A stretch of 64,000 nucleotides of DNA, from contig NC_133287.1 of NCBI RefSeq assembly GCF_005239225.2, positions 8,289,493 through 8,353,492 on the forward strand. The letters run 5' to 3'. Position numbers and translations under genes: made by a program. The DNA is from Populus alba. Its lineage: Eukaryota; Streptophyta; Magnoliopsida; Malpighiales; Salicaceae. Shown here one piece after another: positions 24,010-36,699 of the stretch; position 1 is the first letter of the stretch; each line of letters opens with the position of its first letter. The notes below the pieces were generated by a model. It did not search any database, had not been told where the DNA came from, and was given only the letters and a program-made list of their open reading frames with translations.

Positions 24010-24483
24010 ATGGCAAAATCAAGAAACCCAACAGCCTTCGGTTCCATGGACGACATAAGGAAGGTATTCAACAAGTTCGACAAAAACGGTGATGGAAAAA
24101 TTTCTTGCAGTGAAGTTGTAGACAACCTTAGCGAACTGGGTACCAAGATATCACCAGCAGAGGTCGAGTTGATAATGCAAGAATTCGACAAAGATGGTGA
24201 TGGCTACATTGATCTTGACGAGTTTGTCGACTTCATCCAGAATGGTGGCCTTGGCGACAGTGGTGGCAATAACAGTAAAGAATTGAGGGATGCTTTCGAT
24301 TTATACGATACGAACAAGAATGGACTGATTTCAGTTGATGAGTTGCACTCCGTAATGAAGATGTTGGGGTTGAAGTGTAGCTTGAGTGATTGTCGTAAGA
24401 TGATACGTGAAGTTGATGAAGATGGTGATGGTAATGTTAATTTTGAAGAGTTTAAGAAGATGATGACTAAAGGGTTAGCGTAA
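24010..24483 (+). CDS. CML: Calmodulin-like protein, CML23/CML24 type
   Basis: Intronless, 157 aa, with four EF-hand loops in two pairs: DKNGDGKISCSE (24-35), DKDGDGYIDLDE (60-71), DTNKNGLISVDE (100-111) and DEDGDGNVNFEE (136-147). Each has Asp at 1, Asp/Asn at 3 and 5, Gly at 6 and Glu at 12, so all four should bind calcium. A Gly/Ser/Asn-rich linker (79-89) separates the lobes. The opening SMDDIRKVFNKFDKNGDG and the ending FEEFKKMM are those of the CML23/CML24 (TCH2) group of cytosolic or nuclear calcium sensors linked to touch, stress and flowering responses. There is no N-terminal lipidation signal. The start is the first ATG after a TATA box and a CT-rich leader. Two CGCG boxes upstream suggest calcium/CAMTA-controlled transcription. 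Orthology to one specific CML needs a tree. Confidence 0.95.
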   Translation: MAKSRNPTAFGSMDDIRKVFNKFDKNGDGKISCSEVVDNLSELGTKISPAEVELIMQEFDKDGDGYIDLDEFVDFIQNGGLGDSGGNNSKELRDAFDLYDTNKNGLISVDELHSVMKMLGLKCSLSDCRKMIREVDEDGDGNVNFEEFKKMMTKGLA

Positions 24484-25758
24484 ATTAATTAATTACCATG
24501 TTTTATTTTCTTACTTAGACTTGGTTCAACGTTTCAGGAGTAGTCTTTAAAACAATTAGGGTAATTAGTGGTGCTAGTTTGGGGTTTTATTTTATTTTAT
24601 TTTTGTTTGAACTCCATCGTTGCTCTTTTCTGTTTTGAGGTAAGTTGAATTTGCAAGAACAGAAAAAATAATAGTGGAATTTAGTAGCTAATTTTAATTT
24701 TAATTTGGATTATTGCTGGTAATTGTTTTTGATGAAACACATGATTTCAGATAATTAGGAACCTTAGTTTTTAATCTTTTGATTTATTTATTTGGATGTT
24801 TTCTTATGATGTTTATATATTTTATTATTGGGTTTAAATTTTTTTTTTAGATTTGACATGATCTTTAGATAATTAAAAATATCTCATCTCTACTAACTGT
24901 TTCTTCGATAAGCATGATTAAGGCCAAGATAAGATCTACCAAGGAGGGATAGAGAAATTTGGAGTCAAATAGAATTGGAATTCTCTTGCTAAATGTAGAT
25001 TTACAGGAAATTAATTATGGTATATTATTTGTTGATTATTATGAGATGAAGATAGTTCTTCATGAAACTTTTGCGATGGAATTTGGAAATTAGGAGAACT
25101 ATTTTTTTTTATTTTTTTTTATTTTTTTTTTATTTTTTGTGTATGCATTCTATGTTTTACTCCAACAATATATTTAGAATTATTTATTTATCAACACACC
25201 ATAATTCTACATAAATCTCATTAAAAAGATTTTTTCTAAAATCTTTATCAAGAAAAAACTATTATTTATTGTTTATTTATGGTTGCTGCATATTGCAATG
25301 ATATTGAGCTCAACGCGGAATGGTTTGACTCTACTGTTTATTAGTTACTTTATCTTCAAAGGAAATGTTATTTCATGATGAGCATGAGAAGTAGAGTTAT
25401 AATTGTTTTTTTAAATATTTTTATTTAAAAAAATTATTTTTAATATTAGTTTGATATTAGCGTATCAAAATAATTTAAAAAATACTAAAATATATTAATT
25501 TAAAATAAAAAAAAATTAAATTTTTTTAAAAACATTTAAATACAAAAATAAATAGGGCCACTAGTTACTTTATCTTCCAAGGATTTTTTTTTTCCTTTTT
25601 CCAGCTGCATAATTATTTGGTGGTTTTGATTGGTTGATGCAAACAAATATAATGATATAGTTGGGAGTCACAATATATGGTTGGTTTTGGATTTATGATA
25701 TCTGGTGTTGGTGAAAACAGATTTTCCGGCATTGAAATTGAATTTCCAGCTTTAATAG

Positions 25759-25789
<31 letters not shown>

Positions 25790-26990
25790 ATTTTATTTCT
25801 TTTGGAGCTTTAAAATTTGAGAATAGCTGGTGGGGATCGAGTCATAACTTATGCCTCCAGCAAACTTCAGTACAAGTATAATTGAGAGGTTAATTAAGCT
25901 TTATTTTAAAGATTCTTACCTTGACTAGCCCGGCAAGAAATCTCTTATCCCTTGTGAGGTGCGAAGCATTTGCTAGGATTAGAAGGATAGGCACCAATGC
26001 TATCTTGAGGTCTCTTTGGATGGAGAGACATGCAAGAATGCTCCACCACTCTTCGAGGCAGTTTTCTTGCTTCCATGAGTGGTGGGGCCGGATTCTTGCT
26101 TCTCCGAGGGGTGACGCAGCAGGTGTCTTTTAGGGCCCTTCTTCGAGGCAGTTTTTGTGGGGTGGGATTTTTGGTTTTTTTTTCTTTTTTTTTTGTTAAT
26201 AATAATTATTTAGATTAATTTATGTATATCTCAATTAATTTTATAAGATTTTAAAATTAATAATTATATAAATTTTAGTAACCTGAGATTAATGAGACTA
26301 TATAGAATTTATGTTTAGATTGATATAAAGAATTTTTGATAGATACTGTGAAAGTAACTAAACTGGTAGATGTTTTATGAGACCAAAGCATGTGACTACT
26401 TGAAGTTTGAACAACCGGAGTTTGCCATCTTGCCCGGAGCACGAACTACAGTATTTGTGAAGCTATTTTCCTTTGGAGACAGTCCAAGGTTAAAGATGAG
26501 TCGGCACCTCTACAACACCAAATAAGATAGACCCAGAAATGAATGAGATGCAAGAAATTCCATTGGAAACCTAAATTAAAAGACTATAAAATAGATAGAA
26601 ACAAGAATGAAACATTTTATAAGGGAAACATTTTGTCATTCTCCTATAAAAAACTATAGTTATAAAACTATAAGTCAACTCTATAACTCTTCAATCCAGA
26701 GCCTAGTCCAAACCAGATTTTACTTTGAATCGATTTTTTTTTTTTTTTTTTTTTTATCAAAACAACATCAAATCTAAAAAAAAAAAATCATAACTTGAGT
26801 TGATTGCTGACTTGCAGGCCACTTGCCTAAATAGTGATCTAAGTATTGAATTGGGTCTAGAGACAGAGCTAGGAAAAGATAAAAATCCCTTCCTCTCCTT
26901 GTTTTCCTATAACCCAAATTCTTCTATTGAAGCCGCTTCTTCCTAGGATACAACCAAAAAACTTCGAATCAAGTTCAATTTAAGGCAAGT
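24484..26990. other. 3' flank of CML gene and intergenic DNA
   Basis: The first few hundred bases are the probable 3' UTR. An AT-rich dispersed repeat lies at about 25,400-25,560 and a (GT)n tract at 25,763-25,789. A GC-rich island at about 25,925-26,165 contains the 15-base phrase cttcgaggcagtttt twice; it is unrecognised. A T-run of 24 is near 26,730. No gene is supported. Confidence 0.4.
25763..25789. repeat. (GT)n microsatellite
   Basis: About 13 GT dinucleotides. Confidence 0.9.
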
Positions 26991-27189
26991 TAACTTATTT
27001 ATATTATGTACATTATTTAGACATTAATTCCAGTCGGCTCTTATTGTTGTAGCTAAAAAAGTATATATGATGTTTACATTTTATTTTATAATTTAATTTT
27101 TATTATTAACATTGTTAGTATTTCTTGCAAGTGTAATGATGAATTTTTAATTTTTCAAGTAGCTAAAATTAAACATTTAATTGTTATTA

Positions 27190-28120
27190 GTGAGATTGAA
27201 ACAGGTGAAGGAGCTAATCAAGAGGGTGGTTAGCAACAACTTAAAGATAGTAAAAGGAGTTTGAATTTCATATCAATTTGGAGTATGATAAAAATGTATA
27301 AGGGGATTTGCTTGGTTCTTGAGAATATTGCTTCAAATGAATCTATATATTCTACTTATTTTCAATATCGTGATATAACTTTTGTAATTAAGTTGCCAAT
27401 GTAATTTCATTTTGCAATCATCTTACATATAATAAAGAATGTTATGAGAATTACTGATATGCTTTGTTAAGCCGCTCAACAAAAATATTGACATTTTAAA
27501 TACTATGTCTTTAATGTCCAACACAAAGACTTTGATTCACAAGTTAAGAGATGATATTTGGGAAACTCTTTTAGAATAAGTGACATCCTTTCATATGCAT
27601 GATGATATTAACATTCCAATATGGATGATTATTTTTCTAATGTAGGATGATCTTGTTGTCAAAAAAATTCAGTAACAGTGGAGCACTAATACTGAATTGA
27701 TATATTTATAACTATCATTGATTAACAACTGCAAGAGCTAAATAATAGATTCAGTGAGCAGATGATAAGAAAGCACAACTTTAGATTCTCAAATTGCCTA
27801 TAAGTTCTATCCTTAATATTTTTCTAACCAAGAAAAAATTCATTTGAGATTCCAGCTACAACATTATAAGCTTGACTTGACGAACCCAATCATCTAGAAT
27901 TAAAGAACTTGTCATCGATTGTTGATCGAAGCCGGGGATTGGTAGAAAATGGGAAAATCAACAATTTACACATGAGTTGACAAATTAATTTGGCTTATTT
28001 TGACTCTTCTTGTTTCGACAAACTATTGAACAAGCTTTTTAGGCAATGAAGATTTGTTTAAACAAGATTTCGCAATCAAATAGAAGATGATTTCTTGCAA
28101 ATAATTTGGTTATTTACTTA
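27190..28120 (+). pseudogene. hAT-type transposase remnant, copy 1
   Basis: The conceptual translation with stops and frame changes reads GEIETGEGANQ, then LKDSKRSLNFISIWSMIKMY, ITDML, THKLRDDIWETLLE, DINIPIWM, and later IIDQQLQELNNRFSEQ, FSNQEKIHLRFQLQHYKLD and RGLVENGK. This order fits the domesticated or mobile hAT family known as TTF-type zinc-finger (ZMYM1-like) proteins with a C-terminal hAT dimerisation region. The N-terminal zinc finger and the final dimerisation motif are not visible, and several stops break the frame. It is a dead fragment and encodes no working protein. Confidence 0.8.
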
Positions 28121-28979
28121 AAAAAAAATTGTTAAAAGATTCACAATAGATATGATAATTGATTATTTCTAATTATTGAAAGAATGACTAGCATAATTAA
28201 AATAAATATGTAAGAATCTTTCTTTATTATTAATTTTTTGTTACTTATTTCAAAAAAAAAATTGAAAACATAAATAACGCTTCATTTTAACTAATGTTTC
28301 TTATAAACTTTGCACGTTTATATTTAATTGGTATGAAAACTAACAAAATTAAAATAGTGAAAGCATTATGAAGATGAAATTAATTTTATAGTTTTGATTC
28401 AATTTGATATTACTTTTAGCCTTCTACCCCATACAAAGATCTTTCTATATTTGTAACTTTGTAGTAGGTTATTTGCACAAAACTAAATCATGTAATCTTT
28501 TTATGTTTACCATTCATGTATAGTAGATTAGAAAAAAAAAAATTATTGTTAAGTTAGTTTTTACCCTTCTTTATAAATTATTCTAGCTCCGCCTTGTTGG
28601 GTCAACCCATGTAAAAAAACCTAAAAATAGGTGTACCATTGTAAAATACTTGTGTACGACAATAGATGGAAATCCCCTTATTCTAACTTAGATAAAATTA
28701 GTGTAAAAATTACAATCAGATTAATCTCTTTGCAGCATATGTTCTTCAATTAACACACAACTGCTTTATTCATTAAATATTGTCCATATTCATATCATGT
28801 ACATTGTTTAGCCATCAATTACAATCTGCTCTTATTGTTGTAGCTAAAAAAGTATATGATATTTACGTTTTTGTTTAGAATTTGATTTTTATTATTAACA
28901 TTATTAGTATGTCTTGCAAGTGCAATGATGAATTTCTAATTTTTCAAGCAGCCAAAATTTAACATTTAATTGCTATTAG

Positions 28980-29870
28980 TGAGATTGAAACAGGTTAAAG
29001 AGCTAATCAAACAGGTGGTTTGAAAAAACTTAAAGATAGTAAAAGGAGTTTGTATTTCAAATCAATCTGGAGTATAATAAAAATATATAAGGCGACTTGC
29101 TTGGTTTTTGAGAACATTGCTTCAAATGGATCTACTAAGTTGCTAATGTCATTTGATTTTGCAATCATCTTACATGTAATGAAGAATGTTATGAGAATTA
29201 CTGATATGCTTTGCTAAGTCTCACAACAAAAATACTTACATTTTAAATACTATGACTTTAATGCCCAACACAAAGACTTTGATTCAGAAGTTAAGAGATG
29301 ATATTTGGAAAACTCTTTTAGAATAAATGACATCCTTTTGTAAGTATGAAGATATTAACATTCCAATATGGATGATTATTTTTCTAATGTGGGATGATCT
29401 TGTTGTCCAAAAAAATTCAGTTACAGTTGAGCACCAGTACTGAGATGATATATTTGTAACTATCATTGATCAACAATTGCAAGAGCTAAATAATAGATTC
29501 AGTAAGCAAGTGACCAAGCTTCTTATGTAAAGCACAACTTTGGATCCTGAAAATGCCTATAAGTTCTATCCTTAATATTTTTCTAACCATGAAAAAATTG
29601 ATTTGAGATTCCAGCTATAACATTATAAACTTGACAAACCCAATCATCTAGAATTAAAGAACTTGTCATCGATTGTTGAACTATGCCAATGATTGGTAGA
29701 AAATGGGAAAATCAACAATTTACACACGAGTTGACAGATTGATTTGGCTTATTTTGACTATTCTTATTTCAACAAACTGCTGAACAAGCTTTTTAGGCAA
29801 TAAAGATTGTTTAAACAAGATTTTGCAATCAAATGGAAGATGATTTCTTGCAAATAATTTGGTTATTTAC
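28980..29870 (+). pseudogene. hAT-type transposase remnant, copy 2
   Basis: Second copy of the same remnant. The longest open part, 29,020-29,217, reads KKLKDSKRSLYFKSIWSIIK, YKATCLVFENIAS and FAIILHVMKNVMRITDMLC. Relative to copy 1 it has lost about 40 bases around 29,130. Later parts (LRDDIWKTLLE, then QQLQELNNRFS) are also recognisable but separated by stops. It is non-functional by the same criteria. Confidence 0.8.
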
Positions 29871-30560
29871 ATAAAAAAAAAATTGTTGAAAGATTCATAA
29901 TATATATATTATATATATGATAATTCGATGATTTTTAATTATTGAAAGAATGACGAATATAATTAAAATAATTATGTAAGAATCTTTTTTTATTATTAAT
30001 TTTTGGTTACTTTACTTTATTTGAAAAAAAAAAATTGAAAACATAAATAACACTTCATTTTAACTAATGTTTCTTATAAACTTTGCACGTTTATATTTAA
30101 CTGGTATGAAAACCAATAAAATTAAAATAGTAAATGTATCACGAAGATGAAATTAATTTTATAGTTTTGATTCAATTTGATATTACTCTTAGCTTTCTAT
30201 TCTATACAAAGATCTTTTTATGTTTGTAACTTTGTAGTAGGTTATTTGCACAAAACTAAATCATGTAATCTTTTTATGTTACCATTCATGTATAGTAAAT
30301 TAGATAAAAAAAAAAAAAATCTTGTTACATTAGTTTTGACCCTCCTTTATAAATTATCCTAGCCTCGCCTTGCCTGTGACAACCCATGTGAATAACCCTT
30401 AAAATAGGTGTACAAATGCAAAATACATGTGTGACAACAGATGGGAATCCCCTTATTCTAGCTTAGATAAAATTAGTGCAAGAGTTACAATCAGATTAAT
30501 CTCTCTGCAGCAGTCGTTTTCAGCTAACACACAGCTGCTCTCACCTACCGCTGCAACACA

Positions 30561-32550
30561 AATCATATAAAAAAGGACCAGATGCTGCAAGGTAATGCAG
30601 AAAATGTATTTGTTTTTAATAAATAACCTTCAATGAATGCCAATACAATCTTGAGGTAAGGTTGCTCATAGATGGATTCTCCCTCATGATTTCTGTTGTT
30701 TCCCTCTCTGTCTGCCTCCTGAAAACCTGCTGCTTCCAATATATTAGCCATCACTTCTTGGAATCTCTTTCTTGGTAGAGAAACCTCAGAAAGAAGTCTC
30801 CATGCTTATGTTTCTGAGGCATCCTCTCGAGTTTCTCTTCGGTACAAAAAAAAAAAACAAGGGAAATGTAAATCTGCAGATATCAATATTTCTACTTCCA
30901 GGTAAAACTGCAGATTCCCCATGTGAAATGTCAGTCTTGCAGGGAGGTGAAGAAATCAAGAGCAGAAGGATCAGAGTTGCCGCATTTTAAACCCTGTTCT
31001 GCTAGAATGTTATTTCACAATTTTATTTTTATTTTTATTTTTATTTTGTGTAATAACGTTGAAGCAATTTCTACTTCTTTCACAAATTTTACAGTAAAGG
31101 ACTTCACAAATAATATATACTGGTCATCTTCTGTGCTGTAGAGCAACACCACATTGTTTTGTTAGTAGATATCCCTGACTCTTTCAGCACAGCAAGAAAA
31201 CTGGTGGAGACATATTTTTCATCTTCAATGATGATGAGAGAACATCTTTAATTCTTTGTGTATCTAATATTATTAGGCAAAACAAACCTTTTGCCTTGGA
31301 CAATGGCTTTTAGCATGTCTTTTTCTTCTCCTTTTTTCTTAGAAAGGAATGCTAATTCCTTAAAATTCATCCTTTTTTTTTCAACAAAAAAAAAAAAGTG
31401 TACTTGGATAAACAGATATATCCACACCGATTTTTGTTTTTAGTTTTTTTTCTATTTTTTCTATAATTTAATAAAAATCAGTCGGGTAAGCATGACCAAC
31501 AAAACCACTCGATACAATTTATCACTTAACCTTCGAATAAAAGAAAGGAAATCCTCCATCAAAACAAAACACTCTTCTACTCATAAGATTTATGGAATAT
31601 TCATTAAGCAAAAAGATTTATGGAAAACTTAAAAGAAATAAATTATTCTTTGGTATGTGATTGATGATGAGGTTTTGTAGAAATCCAACTAAAGGATGGA
31701 TCATTAAATCAATGCTATGAACAACAATGGCCCAGTTGGAAACTACAGTGGTCTTAGAGACATCCACTGGTAAGTTTTCTCAGTGGATCTGCTAAGTTAT
31801 TAAGTTTGTCTTTAAAATAAATTCGTGTGTGGTTTAAATCACGTCATTTTGGTTATTTAAAAAATAAAACAAATTATATGTGTTTACTTTTTATATAATT
31901 AGAATTTATTGGGATGCGAGGTAATTTTGTAACCTGTAGTGTCATTTTTGAATTTTAGACCTCGTCTGAATATCTTAAATACCGAGGCAGCTCCAAACAT
32001 TGAAGCTTTGATTGTACAAAGCATTTCATGAACCGCACCGAAGGAAGGAGCTTCTAATCCCTCTTTAAGTATATATAACTAAGGACAGGGAACGAATAAG
32101 GTGTGATAGCGAGCCACCTGAGATCAATGAAGAACGATCTTACACATGAACTAGATTAGAAATGTACATAAATTAGAACTTCAGTTCACAGGTTTCCGGT
32201 CAACCTGCCGAGGCAAACCAAATTTACGAGTTTAATAACTATGCATTATGCTACAACAGGAGCCATTCAAGAATGTTCACTGCCCAGAAAAATTCCTTAT
32301 TTTCCTTGTTTTGCTACAAAAACTCACAATGGCACAAGAAGCCGTCTCCGGCGGAGTTTTTATAGCAACAGATTAGGAAATACAAAACATGTAAATAGCA
32401 AAATCTCACTTCTAATACAAGTTCCATATTTGATCTCCACGCATAGCAATAAATATCACAAACAAACTTGTCCGCGGCTGACCGGCGGACCGTTCCGAGC
32501 TCTAACTGTACACTATTATTGCAGACCTTAAGAACACAGAAAGGCGCAAT
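30561..32550. other. Intergenic, with one unrecognised minus-strand frame
   Basis: A minus-strand frame at about 30,590-30,800 reads NILEAAGFQEADREGNN and later YEQPYLKIVLAFIEGYLLK. It looks protein-like but has no recognised domain and is closed by stops on both sides, so it may be a gene fragment. The right part (about 32,150-32,550) is probably the 3' UTR of the C2-domain gene. Repeats of 'atttttatttttattttt' lie near 31,025. Confidence 0.35.
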
Positions 32551-34706
32551 CTACAATCCCCTTGAACCAGGGATATCAATCCACTCTAGCTGGAGTTCAA
32601 CTTCACCAGTCTCCACATGCTTCAGTCTAAGAAACAGGTTCTGAACCACTTTGCCATTAGCCCAGACAATGCAGCTCTCTTCAGCTAGGCAATTTTCCCT
32701 GCAAGGTTGAATTTTTCTTATTATGGTTCCACTAGGGAGGTTATCCAATCGCATCTTCACGACTTCTATGAATTGACTGATGTCAAATTCTGCATCTCCC
32801 ATCTTATCATCTAAGCTGAATGTGTCTTTGTCATACACTCTCTGCAGTTGCACCAAAAGAAGCATTTCATCACAAAAACATCAATCAACAGCGCATGGCA
32901 ATCAAAAGCTTGCAAAATCTGTCTTTTTTAGAGTAATGAAATGCATTTCATACTGCTAATCCGTTGCATGCTGATGGCAAATTAAATACCTTTTGCACTC
33001 AAATGCAACAAGGGAATTCTGTCTTGTTTAATCAATCCATCTACAGCAAGTAACCTATAAGTTATTGTGTCAAAGCACAGAAGGATACGGCAAGGAAAAA
33101 CAAGTGAAACTTCAAGCATGTTGGCTCTAAGTGCGCGTTACTGTTGCGACAAGAATTTATTGTCTAAATTTCTTTAATTTAACGATTTGTGGTCAAATGT
33201 TTTTGAAACTTCATACTGTTACCTTCATGATTCTATTTTATTTACAATCTTAATGTCAAAGCTAAGCATATTCGATGCCTGCTTCTTTAAGTGCCAAACA
33301 CACCGAAAAGCCACTTCAAACTTTCAGTCCTTCCATCTTCGCTAAAACTGTTTCCTTTCCAGCTTGGTGTCATCATTTCCTATCAATATAGTCAAGCATA
33401 TTATATCGAGCGAAAAAACAAGTATACTCACAATCAAGACTGGAAGTTTTGGATCCACAATAGAAAGAGTCAAATCATCGTTCCACTCGGGATTGATATT
33501 TTTCTTTATAACGCGAGTCTTCAGTTTCTGCAAGAGAAAATATATTATAAAAATCAATTCAGGAAAAAAAAACAGAAAAATCCAAGATTCTTGGTGTAGC
33601 ACAGGACAAAAATCTAACCACAGCAAATTATAAGAGACCAACATAAATATTTTATTTCCATTTCTTTTTAACAACTAGTACTAAGAACGAAAAAGACGCA
33701 GCCATACATTTTGTTTGTTTATAATTATCTTTCTATTTTGATGGTGAAACATAGTTTAATTATTGAAACCGGCCTTTTTTCTTAAAGGAAATGAGTAATT
33801 AAATAACAAGAGAAACTTTTGGTGAGGGGAAATCTCAAGTGGGAAAAGGCTCTGCAACTTCACCATAATATAGAAAATCAAGAATTTCTCACAAATCTGA
33901 AAAGATTATGGTGTACGACCTTGAACTTCTTGAAACATTAGACTGCTTAGTGCAAGAACTCTTCATTTTAAAAGTCAACTTTCTGATCTGCATCTATGAA
34001 ATTGATAAGATTGATGAGGCTAACAACAAGAAACTTATTTGCTTGGAGAGAATTCAGAATAGAAGATAGCATCACAAATCAGCTGGAACTTTGAAGAGTA
34101 AAAACAGGACTCAAAAACCAGAGTCAACAACAAGAATGCTTTTAAGTTTATTGCTGGTTGAGTTTTAGGATCCGGGAAAAGAATTTTCTTTTCCCGGATC
34201 CCCTTGAATTTGAATAGAGATGATAATAACAACAAGAGCAGTCATCCAAGCGCACCAGCAACAGGACCAGTTCTTTTTCCCGGATCCCCTTGAATTGAAT
34301 AGAGATGATAATAACAACAAGAGCAGTCATCCAAGCGCAACAGCAACAGGACCAGTTCATGCTTAAATACCAATTAACCTTAATAACTCAATAAACCTAT
34401 GATTAACACCAGCACCACAGAAAGGGGTAAAACCCTTTGTACAGTTACTCCCAAGTAACTCATAACATCAAATATCAGAGCAACCAAACATAAAAACCAA
34501 TAAAAAAACAAGAGAACCAAGAATTCAGAAGTCAAAATGATGCAAGAAATGAGCAAAGATACACAAGAACCAGTCCAAGAGGACATATGTAATACCTGTT
34601 TGCCCATCTTGACCACAACATAAGGGTCACTGCTACAGACATCTCTTACAGCAAGGTTGACCCCTCTAATCACATGAATTCTAAGCAAGCCCATCAAGTT
34701 CTCCAT
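32551..34706 (-). CDS. CAR: C2-domain protein of the CAR (C2-domain ABA-related) family
   Basis: Exons in transcript order are 34706-34596, 33527-33432 and 32841-32551. All introns are GT-AG and phase 0; the product is 165 aa. The whole protein is one C2 domain. It starts GLLRIHVIRGVNLAVRDV, then SSDPYVVVKMGKQ, NPEWNDDLTLS, VYDKDTFSLDDKMGDAEF, and ends VELQLEWIDIPGSRGL. Asp22, Asp27, Asp73, Asp75 and Asp81 occupy the calcium-binding loop positions. CAR proteins bind acidic phospholipids with calcium and bring ABA receptors to the plasma membrane; that role is by family. Length and the conserved block PSGTIIRK...ENCLAEESCIVW (residues about 108-130) fit CAR members. A TATA-like cataaatac lies about 150 bp upstream (34,853-34,861). 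Subfamily number is not assigned. Confidence 0.95.
34168..34201. repeat. Perfect 16-bp palindrome in intron 1 of the CAR gene
   Basis: The arms ggatccgggaaaagaa and ttcttttcccggatcc are exact inverse complements separated by two bases. The right arm is also the start of an 86-bp tandem duplication. Confidence 0.9.
34191..34360. repeat. 86-bp tandem duplication in intron 1 of the CAR gene
   Basis: The unit starts ttcccggatccccttgaatt and is repeated at 34,277 with only one or two changes (one base deleted, one c/a change). It is a recent local duplication in non-coding DNA. Confidence 0.9.
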
Positions 34707-34852
34707 TGCTGAAAAAGATCAAACAAAAAAGGAGAGCAAGTGATGATTCGTTTCAGCAAGAAAACTGAGGCTAAGACGGGAGATTTTGTCTATGGTTCTT
34801 GTGTCTTGCAAGTGGAGACGTGAAGTGGGGGGTCCGAATGATGGCTGCTCTT

Positions 34853-34861
34853 GTATTTATG
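34853..34861 (-). promoter_or_regulatory. TATA-like box of the CAR gene
   Basis: cataaatac on the minus strand, about 147 bp upstream of the ATG at 34706. A position and sequence suited to a plant core promoter; not proven. Confidence 0.45.
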
Positions 34862-35772
34862 ACCAAAAACAGCTTGCTTTCTTAAGTCTAGGAAGGTGTC
34901 GATGCCATGTAAGCTTTTTACCGCAAGGTATAAAATGTGAATAATATGGATCTCTCTCTCTCTCTCTCTCTAAAAGTTTTAAATTTACGTGGTTAGATTT
35001 TTTAAATAAATAAATTCATTATTTTTTTATCCGGTTTGGTTTTCACCTCCATTTGATTGGAGCAATTGAGCCGCCACTGATCAATACACAATTGAATTAC
35101 TAGTTAATTAAATAAATTATCAGAGTTTGGACAAATTAATATTAAAATTAATTTAAAATAAAACATTATACTAATATATTTTTTAAACTGATATGAGAGT
35201 TGATTCAAAATAAGTTTGAATTTAGTTAATTTAGATTAATCTAATTTTTTTATATAAGTATTTTAAAAAAATATTGAAATAAATAGTGTTTTGTAAATAT
35301 TTTTTTAATTTATTATTAATTAATTAGTTGTTTGTTGTTAATATGTTACGCAAAAGTTCATTCAAATCTAAGCTTTTATCATGTGACGTTCTTAATTGGT
35401 CATCCATGGAGAGCTTTCACCTGGTCAAAAAGGAGTACTTGGAAGTTTGGATATTGGTGGCTGCCCGTGTCATTTAAGTAATCTTTCTTCTGTAATTGAG
35501 GGCGTAAGGGATATTATTTTAATATATTCAAAGGAATAAGCTTTTTTTAATATTGAAACACAAAATTAAAACTTAAGAAATCATGGGAATTAACAAATTT
35601 TCATAAACTCTGGGACAACATATCTCGGGGTTTTTGTTCATCACATCGACACAACATTATTTCTTATAGAAAATAAAGGAAAAAGGAAATTACAAATATT
35701 TTTTTGTATCACATTGGGACATTTTAAGAAGAAGATTGATAATAAAAAAAGAAAGGAAGAGCGGAAATCTTG

Positions 35773-35816
<44 letters not shown>

Positions 35817-36202
35817 AACTTATTAAAAAGATTAAACTGAAATGCTATTCATCTCACAATAATATTTATCTAGAATTAATTTTTCGAAGGAATAATGCTA
35901 ATTTATCGCAAGATTTCCATATATTTTGGATTTATGAGATTTATTAGTGCATTCATATATTTAATACACGGGATTTTTGGATAGTCAAATTAGGAAATAA
36001 TATTTAGGATGATCATTATATTAAACAAAATTATTTTAACAACTAATTATTATTAATATTCTTATTCAAAATCTCAAATACAGATTATCCAAAGGCAAGA
36101 TTAAGGAAAATACATGTAAATATATTATAGTTGAGGTAATAATTAATTACTATTTTTTAATAGATAAAAACTTAAAATATTAGAGACAGAGAATATAATA
36201 TA

Positions 36203-36241
<39 letters not shown>

Positions 36242-36699
36242 TTTTAGAAGTATGAAAATTACTCTGAACTGTCTCAAAACAAATTCTCTAATAAACAAAA
36301 ATAAAAATGATAGTTATTTGCATCGAGTATTATATTGCTTATATAATAAAATCAAAGTAACAAATTCCAAAGAATTGTTAATTTATAAAAGTAGTGTTAA
36401 AAAGGTAGATACTCTCTTTTGTTAGGATTTCAAAGACAACAAAAAAAAATCTTAAAATGATGATATATACTCTTTAATTTTCATTTTAAATTCATTCAAA
36501 ATAACTTATTTTTTTTTCAATTAATTGATAGTTATTCTTGGTAACAATGAATGGGTTTATATTAAATAAATAAATAAATCAATATCAAATTTACTTGGCA
36601 TAAAGATAGAATCATGTTTAAAATGATTTGAAAAGGGAAAGAACTAATTAATAATGGTGTATACCATAAAACAAGAATAATTCAAGAATTTTATATGAA

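Larger units (their letters stand above)
26998..30560 (+). repeat. Tandem duplication, two copies of about 1.79 kb
   Basis: The sequence from about 26,998 to 28,785 recurs from about 28,790 to 30,560 in the same orientation. Matching landmarks (for example tgtacatt at 27,007 and 28,799) are 1,792 bp apart. The copies differ by many substitutions and several small deletions, so the duplication is not very recent. Each carries a broken hAT-type transposase. Confidence 0.9.

Noticed and set aside
33291..33633. Plus-strand frames opposite exon 2 of the CAR gene
   Set aside because: They are reverse-strand shadows of the exon and its introns.
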